The notes beneath the pieces are model-generated. The model was not told the DNA's origin. It did no database searches and saw nothing but the letters and a program-made list of their open reading frames with translations. 14,832 bases of DNA from an uncultured Eubacteriales bacterium (GTDB taxonomy: Bacteria; Bacillota; Clostridia; Oscillospirales; Acutalibacteraceae), in NCBI GenBank assembly GCA_934630995.1, contig CAKTXU010000009.1, forward strand, positions 1 to 14,832. Reading direction: 5' to 3'. A program made the translations under genes and the position numbers. The stretch's first letter is position 1; each line of letters starts with the position of its first letter. Shown here one piece after another: positions 1-8,579 of the stretch.

Positions 1-1958
1 CAGTGGAAAAGCTGGAGCTGGTGGGGCAGGAGACCGCCGCCGCCCCTGTGACTATAACTGGGGCCCGTAAAGACGGCGACACCCTGCGCCTCCAGGTCAA
101 CAGCGACTTCCGCGCCGCGGCGGGCCTGCCTGCCGCCGACTGCGCCATCTCCTTTGACGAGGACAATACCCTGCGGTATTCCCTGACCATGGCCGATAAA
201 AACGCCCCCTTTGAGGAGCGTATCCAATATCCTCCCGCCTTTCATAACGGCAGCGACTCCCTCCAGTGGATGCTGCCCAAGGATTCGGGGCTTCTGCTCA
301 CCTCCACCGATTTAGCCAGCGAGCTGAACAAGCGGCTGACCATCTCGGAGTTTTACTGCGCGGGCGGCCTGAACATGGGCTTTTACGGCGGCGTGGATGC
401 GGCGGCCGGCAGCGGATACCTGGCCGTGGTGGACACCCCCGTCAACGCCACGGTGGTCTATCCCCAATCCCAGATCGGGGAGAAGCAGGGCTTCCTGCCC
501 GTCATCGCCTTCACCGGCGACAAGGACGTGTGGAAGGAGGACAGGCAGGTCCGTTTCCGCTTCCTGCGGTCGGGAAGCTATGTGGAGCTGTCCAAAGCCT
601 ACCGCAGCATCGCCAAAGAGAAGGGCTACCTGGTCACCTATGCCGAGAAGGCCGAGACAAATCCCTGGATAGAACGGACGGCGGTGGCGCACCGGGTGGA
701 TCTGGGTATCGACAAGCGGGCCATTCTCACCTACTTCGACATGCTGGCCGAGGCGGGCATCGACAATGTGATGACCAAGACCTCCGGCGTGCGGGATTCC
801 ATGCAGGGCGGCGCCTATGTCACGGTGGAGGAGCTGATTGAGGACGGCGTGTACAGGGAGATTATGGAGAAATATCCCGACGCCCTCCTTTACGAATACG
901 AGAACACCCGGGACGTCTATCTCACCGAGGGGGAATTCAAGCTGGATCCCGACTTTGTGAGCTTCGCGCAAGACTACCTTCTCAAGGGAAAGACAGGGAA
1001 ATATTTCTATGGCTGGACCGACATCACCGGCGTGTCCGCCAACATCCTCTGTCAGAGCGTCAACAAGGCCTATGTGGATTACTGGCTGCAGCGCCGTCCC
1101 CTGGACGTCTACCCCACCCATATCAAAATGTACGACGTCCTGGCCACCTGCAATCTGGCGGAGGGCCAGTGCTATGACCATAACCACCCCTTTGATCGGA
1201 CCGATACCTACAATTCCAAGCGGGATTTGGTCAAATACGTGGTGGACAAGGGCATGGACGCCCACACCGAGGGCACGGCCGAATATCTGGTGCCCTACTG
1301 CACCAGCTTCGAAGGCTCCCTGGGCTTTATGAATATCACCGGTGTCGGCAATCCCACCGACATGATGACCCGGGAGAACGGCATCGCCAACGAGGCGGAG
1401 CGGATCCCCCTGTGGCAGCTGGTTTTCCACGACTGCGGCGGCACCTATTGGCACTGGGAATTCGGCTCCCTGGACGCCGCCGAGCGCAACGAATACTGCG
1501 ATTTGTTCAGCCTGCTCTACGGCGAGCGGGGCATGTTCGGCCCCTTCTATTCCAAAACCCACCTGGGCTCCAGCTACTTCAAGACCATGCTGGAGCGGAT
1601 AAAGAAGCTCAACACCGTGCTGCTGGAGGCGGGAACCGATGAGCTCGCCGATCATCGGTTCCTCAGCGACGACGGCAAGGTGCAGCGCACCGTCTTTTCC
1701 TCCGGCCTGCAGGTGACGGTCAACTTCTCCCGGGAGAAGAGCTATACCATCGACGGGCAGGAGCTGGCCCCCATGGGCTACACGGTGGAGAAAAGCGGCG
1801 GCAGGCCCATTGATCCCACCGGGACGGGCGCCACCGGCGGGACGCCGGAACCCGCTGAAGGCCTGCCCCTGTGGGCGTATGTCGCCATCGGCGCGGGCGT
1901 GGGCGCCGTCCTGGCCGGAGGCGCCATCGCGCTGCTGCGGCTGAAAAAGAAGCATTGA
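1..1958 (+). CDS. DUF5696-family membrane-anchored putative glycosidase (5' truncated by window edge)
   Basis: The reading frame is open from the first base, so the true start lies outside the window. The visible 651 residues align along their whole length with the complete paralog at 5865-8534. Its first residues (VEKLELVG) match IEKIAMVAL near residue 237 of that protein, so roughly 235 N-terminal residues, with an expected signal peptide, are missing. Shared blocks include FHNGSDSLQW, AHRVDLGIDKR, EGQC and DAHTEGxAEYLVPY. The last 30 residues are a Gly/Pro/Thr-rich linker, a transmembrane helix (LWAYVAIGAGVGAVLAGG) and LKKKH, so the enzyme should be outside the cell and anchored at its C-terminus. 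Asp378 (in YDVLAT) and Glu423 (in HTEG), counted from the GTG at base 3, are candidate nucleophile and acid/base by analogy with the Asp and Glu of GH101/GH129-type barrels. That assignment is inference, and the substrate is unknown. The AraC gene follows after 33 bases. Confidence 0.85.
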   Translation, partial: VEKLELVGQETAAAPVTITGARKDGDTLRLQVNSDFRAAAGLPAADCAISFDEDNTLRYSLTMADKNAPFEERIQYPPAFHNGSDSLQWMLPKDSGLLLTSTDLASELNKRLTISEFYCAGGLNMGFYGGVDAAAGSGYLAVVDTPVNATVVYPQSQIGEKQGFLPVIAFTGDKDVWKEDRQVRFRFLRSGSYVELSKAYRSIAKEKGYLVTYAEKAETNPWIERTAVAHRVDLGIDKRAILTYFDMLAEAGIDNVMTKTSGVRDSMQGGAYVTVEELIEDGVYREIMEKYPDALLYEYENTRDVYLTEGEFKLDPDFVSFAQDYLLKGKTGKYFYGWTDITGVSANILCQSVNKAYVDYWLQRRPLDVYPTHIKMYDVLATCNLAEGQCYDHNHPFDRTDTYNSKRDLVKYVVDKGMDAHTEGTAEYLVPYCTSFEGSLGFMNITGVGNPTDMMTRENGIANEAERIPLWQLVFHDCGGTYWHWEFGSLDAAERNEYCDLFSLLYGERGMFGPFYSKTHLGSSYFKTMLERIKKLNTVLLEAGTDELADHRFLSDDGKVQRTVFSSGLQVTVNFSREKSYTIDGQELAPMGYTVEKSGGRPIDPTGTGATGGTPEPAEGLPLWAYVAIGAGVGAVLAGGAIALLRLKKKH

Positions 1959-1991
1959 CCCGGGAGCATGCGGAAAGGCGGGAGGAGCCAT

Positions 1992-2783
1992 ATGAAATGC
2001 ACCGTCATCGAGTGCGAACAGCACGTCCATCAGCCCCGGCACTATGTGCTGCCTCAGCGTCACGAGGGCTTTGAGGTGGTGTATTACATCAGCGGGGCGG
2101 GAACCACCACCATCCAGGGGGAAACCTTCAATTTTGAGCCGGGCAGTGTCGCCCTGATTCCCGCCGGTACGGATCACGACGAAGCCTCCCAGGTTGCGGG
2201 CAGCGTCCTGTTCTGCAATTTCCGTATGGAGGATTCCACCATGCCGCCCATCGAAAAAAATGTCCTGGTGGATAAAAACGGCAGCAACAAGCCGGTGTAC
2301 AACATCCTCAATCAAATTTACGCCGAAACCGTCAGCAAGGGCCCCTATTATCTGGAATACCTGAATGTGCTGCTGCAGGAGCTGCTGCTGGCCATCCGGC
2401 GGCTGGTGGATAAGCGTCAGAAGAAATCCAACGTCATCAAGTACATGGAGGAGTATATCCAGAAGATGTACCATCAGCCCATCGATTTTGTTCTCCTCAG
2501 CGAGAGCCTGGGCTACAGCTATGACCGGCTGCGCCACGTCTTCCGGGAGCGCAACGACGTGTCCCTCAACCAGTACCTGATCAACACCCGCATCGCCGCG
2601 GCTAAAAAATATCTTAAGGAAACCAACCTGTCCATCAATGAGATCGCCGGTCTGTGCGGCTATAAAAACACCGCCAATTTCATCGCCGCCTTCAAGGAGA
2701 AGATCGGCACCACTCCCCTGCAGTACCGGCGGGAGATACTGCGGGCCAGCGACAGGGCCGTGGTGTTCGAGAAGGACGAATGA
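1992..2783 (+). CDS. AraC-family transcriptional regulator with cupin-like sensor domain
   Basis: A 263-residue, two-domain regulator. Residues 1 to about 85 look like the AraC-type cupin arm that binds a small ligand, often a sugar (HEGFEVVYYISG, then FEPGSVALIPAGTDH). Residues 164-205 form the first helix-turn-helix (FVLLSESLGYSYDRLRHVF). Residues 213-247 form the second and most conserved one (LSINEIAGLCGY, ending TTPLQYRR), which is the AraC signature. I chose the ATG at 1992 because GGAGGAG lies 4-5 bases upstream; the ATG at 1968 has no such site. No transmembrane segment is present, so it is cytoplasmic and not the membrane-sensor type of AraC regulator. It lies inside the glycosidase cluster and ends one base before the GH32 gene, so it most likely controls this cluster. 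The inducer cannot be read from the sequence. Confidence 0.93.
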   Translation: MKCTVIECEQHVHQPRHYVLPQRHEGFEVVYYISGAGTTTIQGETFNFEPGSVALIPAGTDHDEASQVAGSVLFCNFRMEDSTMPPIEKNVLVDKNGSNKPVYNILNQIYAETVSKGPYYLEYLNVLLQELLLAIRRLVDKRQKKSNVIKYMEEYIQKMYHQPIDFVLLSESLGYSYDRLRHVFRERNDVSLNQYLINTRIAAAKKYLKETNLSINEIAGLCGYKNTANFIAAFKEKIGTTPLQYRREILRASDRAVVFEKDE

Positions 2784-2784
2784 C

Positions 2785-4353
2785 ATGAAAAGGAAACGTC
2801 TGATGAAATTTGTCCGCGCTATATCAGCGGCCGCCGGAACGGGTCTGCTGCTGAGCGGCTGTGCCGGGCCTGAGCTTCCCGTCTCGTCACAATCCGGCTC
2901 ACCGGCTGCTTCCTCCCGGCCCGCAGACGCGCAGGAGGAGGAAACCATGGATATATGGGAGACAACCTACACCGGAGAACTGTATAACGAGCGCTATCGG
3001 AATCAGTTTCATTATTCCCCCCAATCCGGCTGGATGAACGACATCAACGGCGTCTGGTATGCCGATGGTCTGTATCATATGGCCTATCAGCGGACGAAAG
3101 CGCTGGATTGGGAATTCAGCGATGAAATCGGCTGGGGCTATGCCACCAGTCCGGATTTGCTGCATTGGACGCAGCGGCACAATCTTCTGCAGGCAGGGGA
3201 GAATTGTGCGGGCGCGGCCTTTTCCGGCACGGCGGTGGTGGATGAAAAAAACACCGCCGGGTTCGGCGCCGGCGCGTATATTTTGGTGTATACCGACACC
3301 TTGCGCGGCCAGTGCCTGGCCATTTCCGTGGACAAGGGTCGCACCTTTGTGGACTATGCGGAGAACCCGGTGGTCACCATCGCGGATCCGGCGCCGGGGA
3401 CGGTGGTGGCGCACCAGCGGGATCCCAAGGTGTTCTGGCATGAGGAGAGCGGACGATGGGTGATGGTGGCCTTCCGGGAGCATTTGACCGCGGACGGCGG
3501 GGAAACGATGGAATTCTTCACCTCGCCGGATCTCAAAGCCTGGACCCTCCGCTCCACCTTCACCGCCCCGGACTTCCGCGAATGCCCGGATATGTATCCC
3601 CTCCGGCTGGAGGGGAGCGATCGCCTTTACTGGATTTTGCAGAGCGCCAGCACCAAATATTTCATCGGGGAATTCGACGGGGAAACCTTCACCGTGACGG
3701 AAGAGCCCGGGGAAAAGCTGGCGGGCGGAAAGGACATCTACGCGGGCCAGACCTTTTTCGGCCTGCCGGATGAGCGCACGGTGTCCATTTACTGGCTGGA
3801 TTGCTGGAACGGAAGCAGCGTCCCGACCACGCCGTGGCGCCATGCGGCCACCTTTCCCACCACCCTGACGCTTAAGCGGTTCCCGGAAGGGCTGCGGGTG
3901 GTGCGCAGCCCGATCGAGGAGATTGCCGCCCTGTATAAAAACACCATTGTCCGGCGGGACAGGACCGCTGGCACCGGCGGCAACCCCCTGGAAGGGTTCT
4001 ATGCCCCCTGCTTCGATATGACGGTGGAGCTGGATATCGGCGCCACCCGGGCCAGGCGCATCAATTTCAATCTCATGGATAAAACCCTGGCCTATATGCC
4101 CGAGGACCAGACCCTGTATTCTACGGACGGCGGCGGCGTCGCCGGCGAGCTCCGTATCCCGCCCGTGGACGGCAAAATCAAGCTGCGCTTCCTGGTGGAC
4201 GCGGACAGCCTGGAAATCTTCTGCAACGACGGCCGGTTCAGCTATACCGAGGAATACGGGTTCGCATATCGTACCAAGGCCCTGTCTCTGACGGCGGACA
4301 AGGAGGTGCCGGTGCTCCTGGTGGAGTTTCACGCGCTGGACGGCATCTGGTAG
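2785..4353 (+). CDS. GH32-family glycoside hydrolase, predicted surface lipoprotein
   Basis: A 522-residue secreted beta-fructosidase-type enzyme. The N-terminus is basic and hydrophobic and ends in a lipobox (LLLSGC, Cys26), so it should be a lipid-anchored lipoprotein, followed by a Ser/Pro/Ala-rich linker. The three GH32 catalytic motifs are present in order: WMNDING with nucleophile Asp86, QRDPK with Asp213, and ECPDM with acid/base Glu266. The C-terminal part (about 380-522) contains LEIFCNDG, typical of the GH32 beta-sandwich module. GH32 enzymes hydrolyse fructofuranosides such as sucrose, inulin or levan. The first motif has Ile where most members have Pro (WMNDPNG), so exact specificity is open. 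The start at 2785 follows the AraC stop by one base and GAAGGA lies upstream, which suggests translational coupling. ATG 2803 is an alternative start but would shorten the signal peptide. Confidence 0.92.
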   Translation: MKRKRLMKFVRAISAAAGTGLLLSGCAGPELPVSSQSGSPAASSRPADAQEEETMDIWETTYTGELYNERYRNQFHYSPQSGWMNDINGVWYADGLYHMAYQRTKALDWEFSDEIGWGYATSPDLLHWTQRHNLLQAGENCAGAAFSGTAVVDEKNTAGFGAGAYILVYTDTLRGQCLAISVDKGRTFVDYAENPVVTIADPAPGTVVAHQRDPKVFWHEESGRWVMVAFREHLTADGGETMEFFTSPDLKAWTLRSTFTAPDFRECPDMYPLRLEGSDRLYWILQSASTKYFIGEFDGETFTVTEEPGEKLAGGKDIYAGQTFFGLPDERTVSIYWLDCWNGSSVPTTPWRHAATFPTTLTLKRFPEGLRVVRSPIEEIAALYKNTIVRRDRTAGTGGNPLEGFYAPCFDMTVELDIGATRARRINFNLMDKTLAYMPEDQTLYSTDGGGVAGELRIPPVDGKIKLRFLVDADSLEIFCNDGRFSYTEEYGFAYRTKALSLTADKEVPVLLVEFHALDGIW

Positions 4354-4440
4354 TCCGTCAAGGCCAAATTTATCCATGCTTGCGGCGTCCTCTTCCTTGA
4401 CCGACGAAAAAGCACTTGCAATCCTCTGCGCGGTTTTGCC

Positions 4441-4452
4441 TTGTCAATCGAT
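4441..4452. promoter_or_regulatory. Possible half-operator matching the Region 3 palindrome
   Basis: The 135-base gap between the GH32 and DUF4832 genes contains TTGTCAATCGAT, a 12-base exact match to the reverse complement of the 25-bp operator at 11231-11255 (part of one arm plus the 5-base centre). The second arm is not conserved. It ends 36 bases before the DUF4832 start, about where a promoter would sit; TTGTCA could also act as a weak -35 box, but I find no good -10 at the right spacing. No convincing terminator is visible in the gap, so readthrough from the GH32 gene is possible. Confidence 0.35.
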
Positions 4453-4488
4453 GCTGCTGGTAAATAAACGAACGGAAAGGAGCAAGCT

Positions 4489-5865
4489 ATGAGCGTTTTT
4501 TATCGGGAGGACGACGGCCGGGTCCTGAGCAATCCCGGTATGGGGTGGCTCATCCACCATTCCATTATCCCCGGCCACAGGGATGTCAACGAGCCGGATC
4601 ACTATGAAAAGCTGGATTGTGTGGCCCTGCTCTCCCAATGGAACCACCTGGAGCCGGAGGAAGGGCGGTATTGCTGGGATGCCCTGGACGCCTCTATCGA
4701 AAAATGGACGGGGCTGGGCAAGCGTCTTAATTTCCGCATTTCCACCGAGCCGATGATCTATAACGGCAGCGGGGAGGGGGTTCCTCCCTATCTCTTCGAC
4801 AAATACGGGGTGCCGTATCAGGAGAAGCAGGGCTACGGTGTCGCCATGCGCTACCCCGATTACCTCCATCCCGCCTACCAGGAGCGGCTGGGACTGTTCC
4901 TGGAGGCCCTGCGGGACCGTTACGCCGGACTGGAAGCCCTGGAAACCGTGGATTTGATGGGCTACGGCGAATGGGGCGAGTGGCATTCCGGCTATGAATA
5001 CGGAGATTATGCCCGCCGGGTGCTGGCCCTGCGCCGCCTTCTGGAGATATGGGACGGCGTGTTCGGCGGCTGCAAGCCCCTGCTGCTCTCCTCCTCCTAC
5101 GAGTGGCGGCGGGAGATGAACCCGCCCGTGACCGCCCCCGCCTCCTATGAGGAGTTTTTGTATTGGTCCGGCTTTGACCGCGCCCTGGCCCGGGATACGA
5201 TCTCCTTCCGGCGCAACGGCGTGGGCGGCGCGGTCAAGCTCTGGGACGCGCGGCTGATGGAGGAGGCCTTCCGCCGGGACTGCAACCTGCCTATGGCGGC
5301 CGAGTTTTTCATCGATTACAACCAGGGGATCAGCGAGGAGGGCCTGCGCGGCTACCATCTGGAGGACGCCCTGGAGGAAGCGCTGCTGCTCCATCCCAAT
5401 TACATGATGATGCCTTGGGACAGCGTGACATTCTATGAGCTCCGGCCGGATGTGGTCGATCACGGCCTTAGGCGCATGGGCTACCGGTTATTGCCCTCCC
5501 GGACGGAGGCGCCCGGGAGCATCCCGGCGGGCGGGGCCCTGCCGGTGGCCTGCACGGTGGAAAACCGGGGCGTGGGCCGGCTGTGGGGCGATTACGGCTG
5601 GGAGCTCTGTCTGCTGGATGGGGCCGGCCGGACGTGGGGCCGGGTCCGGGAGACCGCCGTTCCTCTCTGGTGGATAACCGAGGAACGCCCCATGCGTATC
5701 CGCAGCGTGCTGCCCCTGCCCGCGGAAATGCCCGGCGGCGTCTATACGCTGGCCGTGTCGGTTCGTGACGGGCGGGATTGCCCGGTTGCCCTCCCCATGG
5801 AGGAGACGCGGGACGGCTGGTATTCCCTGGGACTCATAGAAGTAACGGAAAGGGAGAGGGTCTGA
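4489..5865 (+). CDS. DUF4832-type TIM-barrel protein, probable cytoplasmic glycoside hydrolase
   Basis: A 458-residue protein without signal peptide or transmembrane helix, so probably cytoplasmic. The N-terminus carries NPGMGW, characteristic of DUF4832/DUF4874-type proteins, followed by a beta/alpha barrel resembling the GH42-like part of clan GH-A (VALLSQWNHLEPEEGRYCW). GYGEWGEW (Glu161, Glu164) lies where the acid/base would be expected, and MAAEFF (Glu272) is a candidate nucleophile; these roles are inference. Residues from about 310 on (PNYMMMPWDSVTFY, then an Ig-like beta domain with VENRGVGRLWGDY) match the DUF4832 layout. AAGGAG lies 7 bases before the ATG. Its stop overlaps the next start (TGATG), so it is translationally coupled to the exported DUF5696 gene. 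The substrate is unknown; I recognise the family by motif only. Confidence 0.75.
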   Translation: MSVFYREDDGRVLSNPGMGWLIHHSIIPGHRDVNEPDHYEKLDCVALLSQWNHLEPEEGRYCWDALDASIEKWTGLGKRLNFRISTEPMIYNGSGEGVPPYLFDKYGVPYQEKQGYGVAMRYPDYLHPAYQERLGLFLEALRDRYAGLEALETVDLMGYGEWGEWHSGYEYGDYARRVLALRRLLEIWDGVFGGCKPLLLSSSYEWRREMNPPVTAPASYEEFLYWSGFDRALARDTISFRRNGVGGAVKLWDARLMEEAFRRDCNLPMAAEFFIDYNQGISEEGLRGYHLEDALEEALLLHPNYMMMPWDSVTFYELRPDVVDHGLRRMGYRLLPSRTEAPGSIPAGGALPVACTVENRGVGRLWGDYGWELCLLDGAGRTWGRVRETAVPLWWITEERPMRIRSVLPLPAEMPGGVYTLAVSVRDGRDCPVALPMEETRDGWYSLGLIEVTERERV

Positions 5866-8534
5866 TGAGGAGAAAGATGAGCCGCCGCCCGGCGGGACGC
5901 CTTCTGGCGGCCCTGAGCGCCGTGGTGCTGTTGGCCGCGACAGGACTCACCCCTCTGCCTATTGTTCGGGCAGAGGAGGCGCCTGCCGCTCTGCAGGGGC
6001 TGGAGCTGCTGGAAAGCGGCAGCCTGCTGTTCGGCCTGGATGCCGCCACCGGCCTGGGCAAGGTCTATGACAAACGCACCGGCCGGATTTGGACCCAGTA
6101 CGCCGCCGCGCCGCCGCAGGATACCGAAATCCCTCCGGTACCCCTGACCGATACGGGGTATTGGACACGGGCCGGGGCGGTCACCGACAGGAACAACCCC
6201 CGGGCGGACGAGGGCACCGTCCTCTTCGATTTGAACGGAGATTTTCAGGGCGGCCAGGTGGCCACCGTAACCCCGGGCAATAAGGTTGTGCGGGGCAATT
6301 ACCGGATCGAGGTCACCTATACCGCCGAGGAGGCCGCTGATTTCGGTCTGGATATCACCGTGGGCTTCCGGACCAACCACTATGACTTCAAAAGCGGCCA
6401 TCAGAACTATCTGGGTACCGAGCGGGGGGATACCTATATCTGCCGGGGTACGGAAAGCGGCACCCACACGTTGACGATGGAGCTCAGCGAGGCGGCCTTT
6501 CAGGAGCACACGGCCTTCGCCAATATCACCGTGGACGTGCTGGCGGGCGGGGAGCGCACCGCGGGGAAAATCTATATTGAGAAAATCGCCATGGTGGCCC
6601 TGGGCGGATCCGGCGAAGGGGTGGTGCTGTCCGATGTGAAGAACAGCGGCGCCGCCCTGACCTTCCAGGTCAATTCCGCCTTCCGCCAGGCCGCGGGACA
6701 GCCTGCCTTCCAGGGCCGGATCGCCTTCGACGGGGAGGATCTGGTCTATACGGTGAGCGCCGCCTCCCCGGAGGACGATTTCGCCGGCCGTCTGCTCTTT
6801 CCTGCCACCTTCCACAACGGCAGCGACAGCCTGAAGTGGGCCCTGCCCAACAACAGCGGCGCCTATCTCTCCCCCTTCGATCTGAACAGCGACATCAACA
6901 AAAAGCTGGCTCTGGGAGAATTCTATTATAATGTGGGATTGTCCATGGCCTTTATCGGCGCGGACGACGGGGAAAACGGCGGCTATCTGGAAATCGTGGA
7001 TACCCCCGTCCTGGCCGGGACCCTCTATCCCCTGTGCGACATCGGCTCAAAGGCGGGCTATCTCCCCCAGGTTGCCTTTGAGGGGGATAAATACCGCTGG
7101 TCGGAGGATAGGCAGGTGCGCTTCCGCTTCCTGGAGAACGGCAGCTATGTCAATCTGGCCAAGGAATACCGGAAAATCGCCGCTGAAAAGGGCTTCCTGG
7201 TCACCTATGAGGAAAAGGCTGCGGCGAATCCCGTGGTGCGCCAGTCCACCGGCGCCCATCGGGTGGATTTGGGCATCGATAAACGGTCGGTGCTGGATTT
7301 CTTCGCCCGGATGAAGGAGGCCGGGATCACCAACATTATGGTCAAGGTCAACGGCGTCCGTGACGCGGAGAAGGGCTATGCCGGCTGCTCCCTTCAAGAG
7401 CTCATCGACGACGGCCTCTTTGAGCAGATCAAGGCGCAATACCCGGAATATTTGCTGTATGATTATGAATTTGCCCGGGAGTCGGTGCTGGGGGACTATC
7501 CCGACATTATCCGGCCCGCCGGCTATGCGGAGTTTGCCGACGATTACATCAGCGTGGACGGCAACGGCAATCAGCGGATTTGGCTCATCCGGGATGAATT
7601 CACCGCCCGGGTGCTCTGTCCCACCGTCAATATCCCCTATATCGATTTCATGTACGATTTGTTTCCCTATGAAATTTACCCGGCCAAGTCCCGGATGTAC
7701 GACACCCTGGCCACCAGCCCCATGGGAGAGGGCCAGTGCGGCGATCCCAAGCATCCCTGCAACCGCACCCAAACCTATGAAATCAAACGGGACGCCATGA
7801 AATACCTGACCGAAACCTACGGCATCGACGCCCACACCGAGGGCAACGCCGAATACCTGGTGCCCTATGTCAACAGCTTTGAGGGCTCCATCGATCTGCT
7901 GGCCCTCCAAGGCTACGGCTACCTGCTCATCGACAACCGCCCCATGTCGGAGAATTTCCCCAACGAGGCGGAGAAAATCCCCCTGTGGCAGCTGGTATTC
8001 CATGACTGCGGGGCCACCTATTGGCATTGGGAATACGGCGAGCTGTCAAACACCGCAATGAACCGCTATTGCGATCTGTACACCATGCTCTACGGCGAGC
8101 ACGGCATGTTCCTGCCCAAATACGCCAAGACCCACGTGTACTCCTCCTATTTCGATACCATGATCGACCGGATCAAAACCCTCAATCAGGTGACCGAAAA
8201 GGTGGCCTACGACGAGATGCTTTCCCATGAATTCCTGTCGGAGGACGGCATGGTGCAGCGCACCGCCTTTTCCTCCGGCCTGCAGGTGACGGTCAATTTC
8301 TCCAAGGAAAAGAGCTATGACGTGGACGGGGAGCCCCTGGAGCCCCAAGCCTACCGCCTGACCGGCACCGGCGCCGCGGATACCAGCGGGCCCGCCGGAG
8401 CCTCGTCCCACTCTACAGGGGGCGGCAGCCGCGGCAGCTGGATCCTGTATGCCGTCACCGCCGGAATCGTGGTGCTCATCGCCGCGGGCACCGTGACGGC
8501 GATTGTCCTCAAAAAACGGAAGAAAGCCAAATAA
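5865..8534 (+). CDS. DUF5696-family exported, membrane-anchored putative glycosidase (complete)
   Basis: 889 residues. I chose the ATG at 5865, which overlaps the previous stop and has AGGGAGAGG just upstream; the frame opens earlier, inside the DUF4832 gene. Residues 1-36 are a signal peptide (basic start, LLAALSAVVLLAATG core, likely cut after IVRA). About 40-70 begin a mutarotase-like beta domain (SGSLLFGLDAATGLGKVYD). About 95-240 look like an inserted carbohydrate-binding-type beta-sandwich (NYRIEVTYTAEE to IYIEKIAMVAL). The barrel follows, with AHRVDLGIDKR, MYDTLAT (Asp613) and DAHTEG (Glu659). Residues 859-882 are a transmembrane helix followed by KKRKKAK. It should face outward, anchored at the C-terminus, with no sortase motif. 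The Asp/Glu pair resembles GH101/GH129-type enzymes; this catalytic assignment is inference. It is a paralog of the gene ending at 1958, and some blocks are nearly identical even at DNA level (for example around 8265-8300 and 1690-1730). Confidence 0.88.
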   Translation: MRRKMSRRPAGRLLAALSAVVLLAATGLTPLPIVRAEEAPAALQGLELLESGSLLFGLDAATGLGKVYDKRTGRIWTQYAAAPPQDTEIPPVPLTDTGYWTRAGAVTDRNNPRADEGTVLFDLNGDFQGGQVATVTPGNKVVRGNYRIEVTYTAEEAADFGLDITVGFRTNHYDFKSGHQNYLGTERGDTYICRGTESGTHTLTMELSEAAFQEHTAFANITVDVLAGGERTAGKIYIEKIAMVALGGSGEGVVLSDVKNSGAALTFQVNSAFRQAAGQPAFQGRIAFDGEDLVYTVSAASPEDDFAGRLLFPATFHNGSDSLKWALPNNSGAYLSPFDLNSDINKKLALGEFYYNVGLSMAFIGADDGENGGYLEIVDTPVLAGTLYPLCDIGSKAGYLPQVAFEGDKYRWSEDRQVRFRFLENGSYVNLAKEYRKIAAEKGFLVTYEEKAAANPVVRQSTGAHRVDLGIDKRSVLDFFARMKEAGITNIMVKVNGVRDAEKGYAGCSLQELIDDGLFEQIKAQYPEYLLYDYEFARESVLGDYPDIIRPAGYAEFADDYISVDGNGNQRIWLIRDEFTARVLCPTVNIPYIDFMYDLFPYEIYPAKSRMYDTLATSPMGEGQCGDPKHPCNRTQTYEIKRDAMKYLTETYGIDAHTEGNAEYLVPYVNSFEGSIDLLALQGYGYLLIDNRPMSENFPNEAEKIPLWQLVFHDCGATYWHWEYGELSNTAMNRYCDLYTMLYGEHGMFLPKYAKTHVYSSYFDTMIDRIKTLNQVTEKVAYDEMLSHEFLSEDGMVQRTAFSSGLQVTVNFSKEKSYDVDGEPLEPQAYRLTGTGAADTSGPAGASSHSTGGGSRGSWILYAVTAGIVVLIAAGTVTAIVLKKRKKAK

Positions 8535-8579
8535 AACGTCCTCGGCGCTGTGAAGCTATCGGGAAACGCCCCTCCAATA

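Noticed and set aside
3..5. GTG at base 3 as the real start of the first gene
   Set aside because: The paralog carries about 235 more residues before this point, and there is no upstream sequence to show a ribosome binding site, so the gene is simply cut by the window.
312..2948. 878-codon open frame on the minus strand
   Set aside because: It runs antisense through the DUF5696, AraC and GH32 genes and its product shows no recognisable domain. Such long antisense frames are common in high-GC DNA, and the plus-strand genes are clearly recognisable families.
2899..4377. 492-codon minus-strand frame opposite the GH32 gene
   Set aside because: Shadow of the GH32 gene, whose catalytic motifs establish the plus strand as coding.
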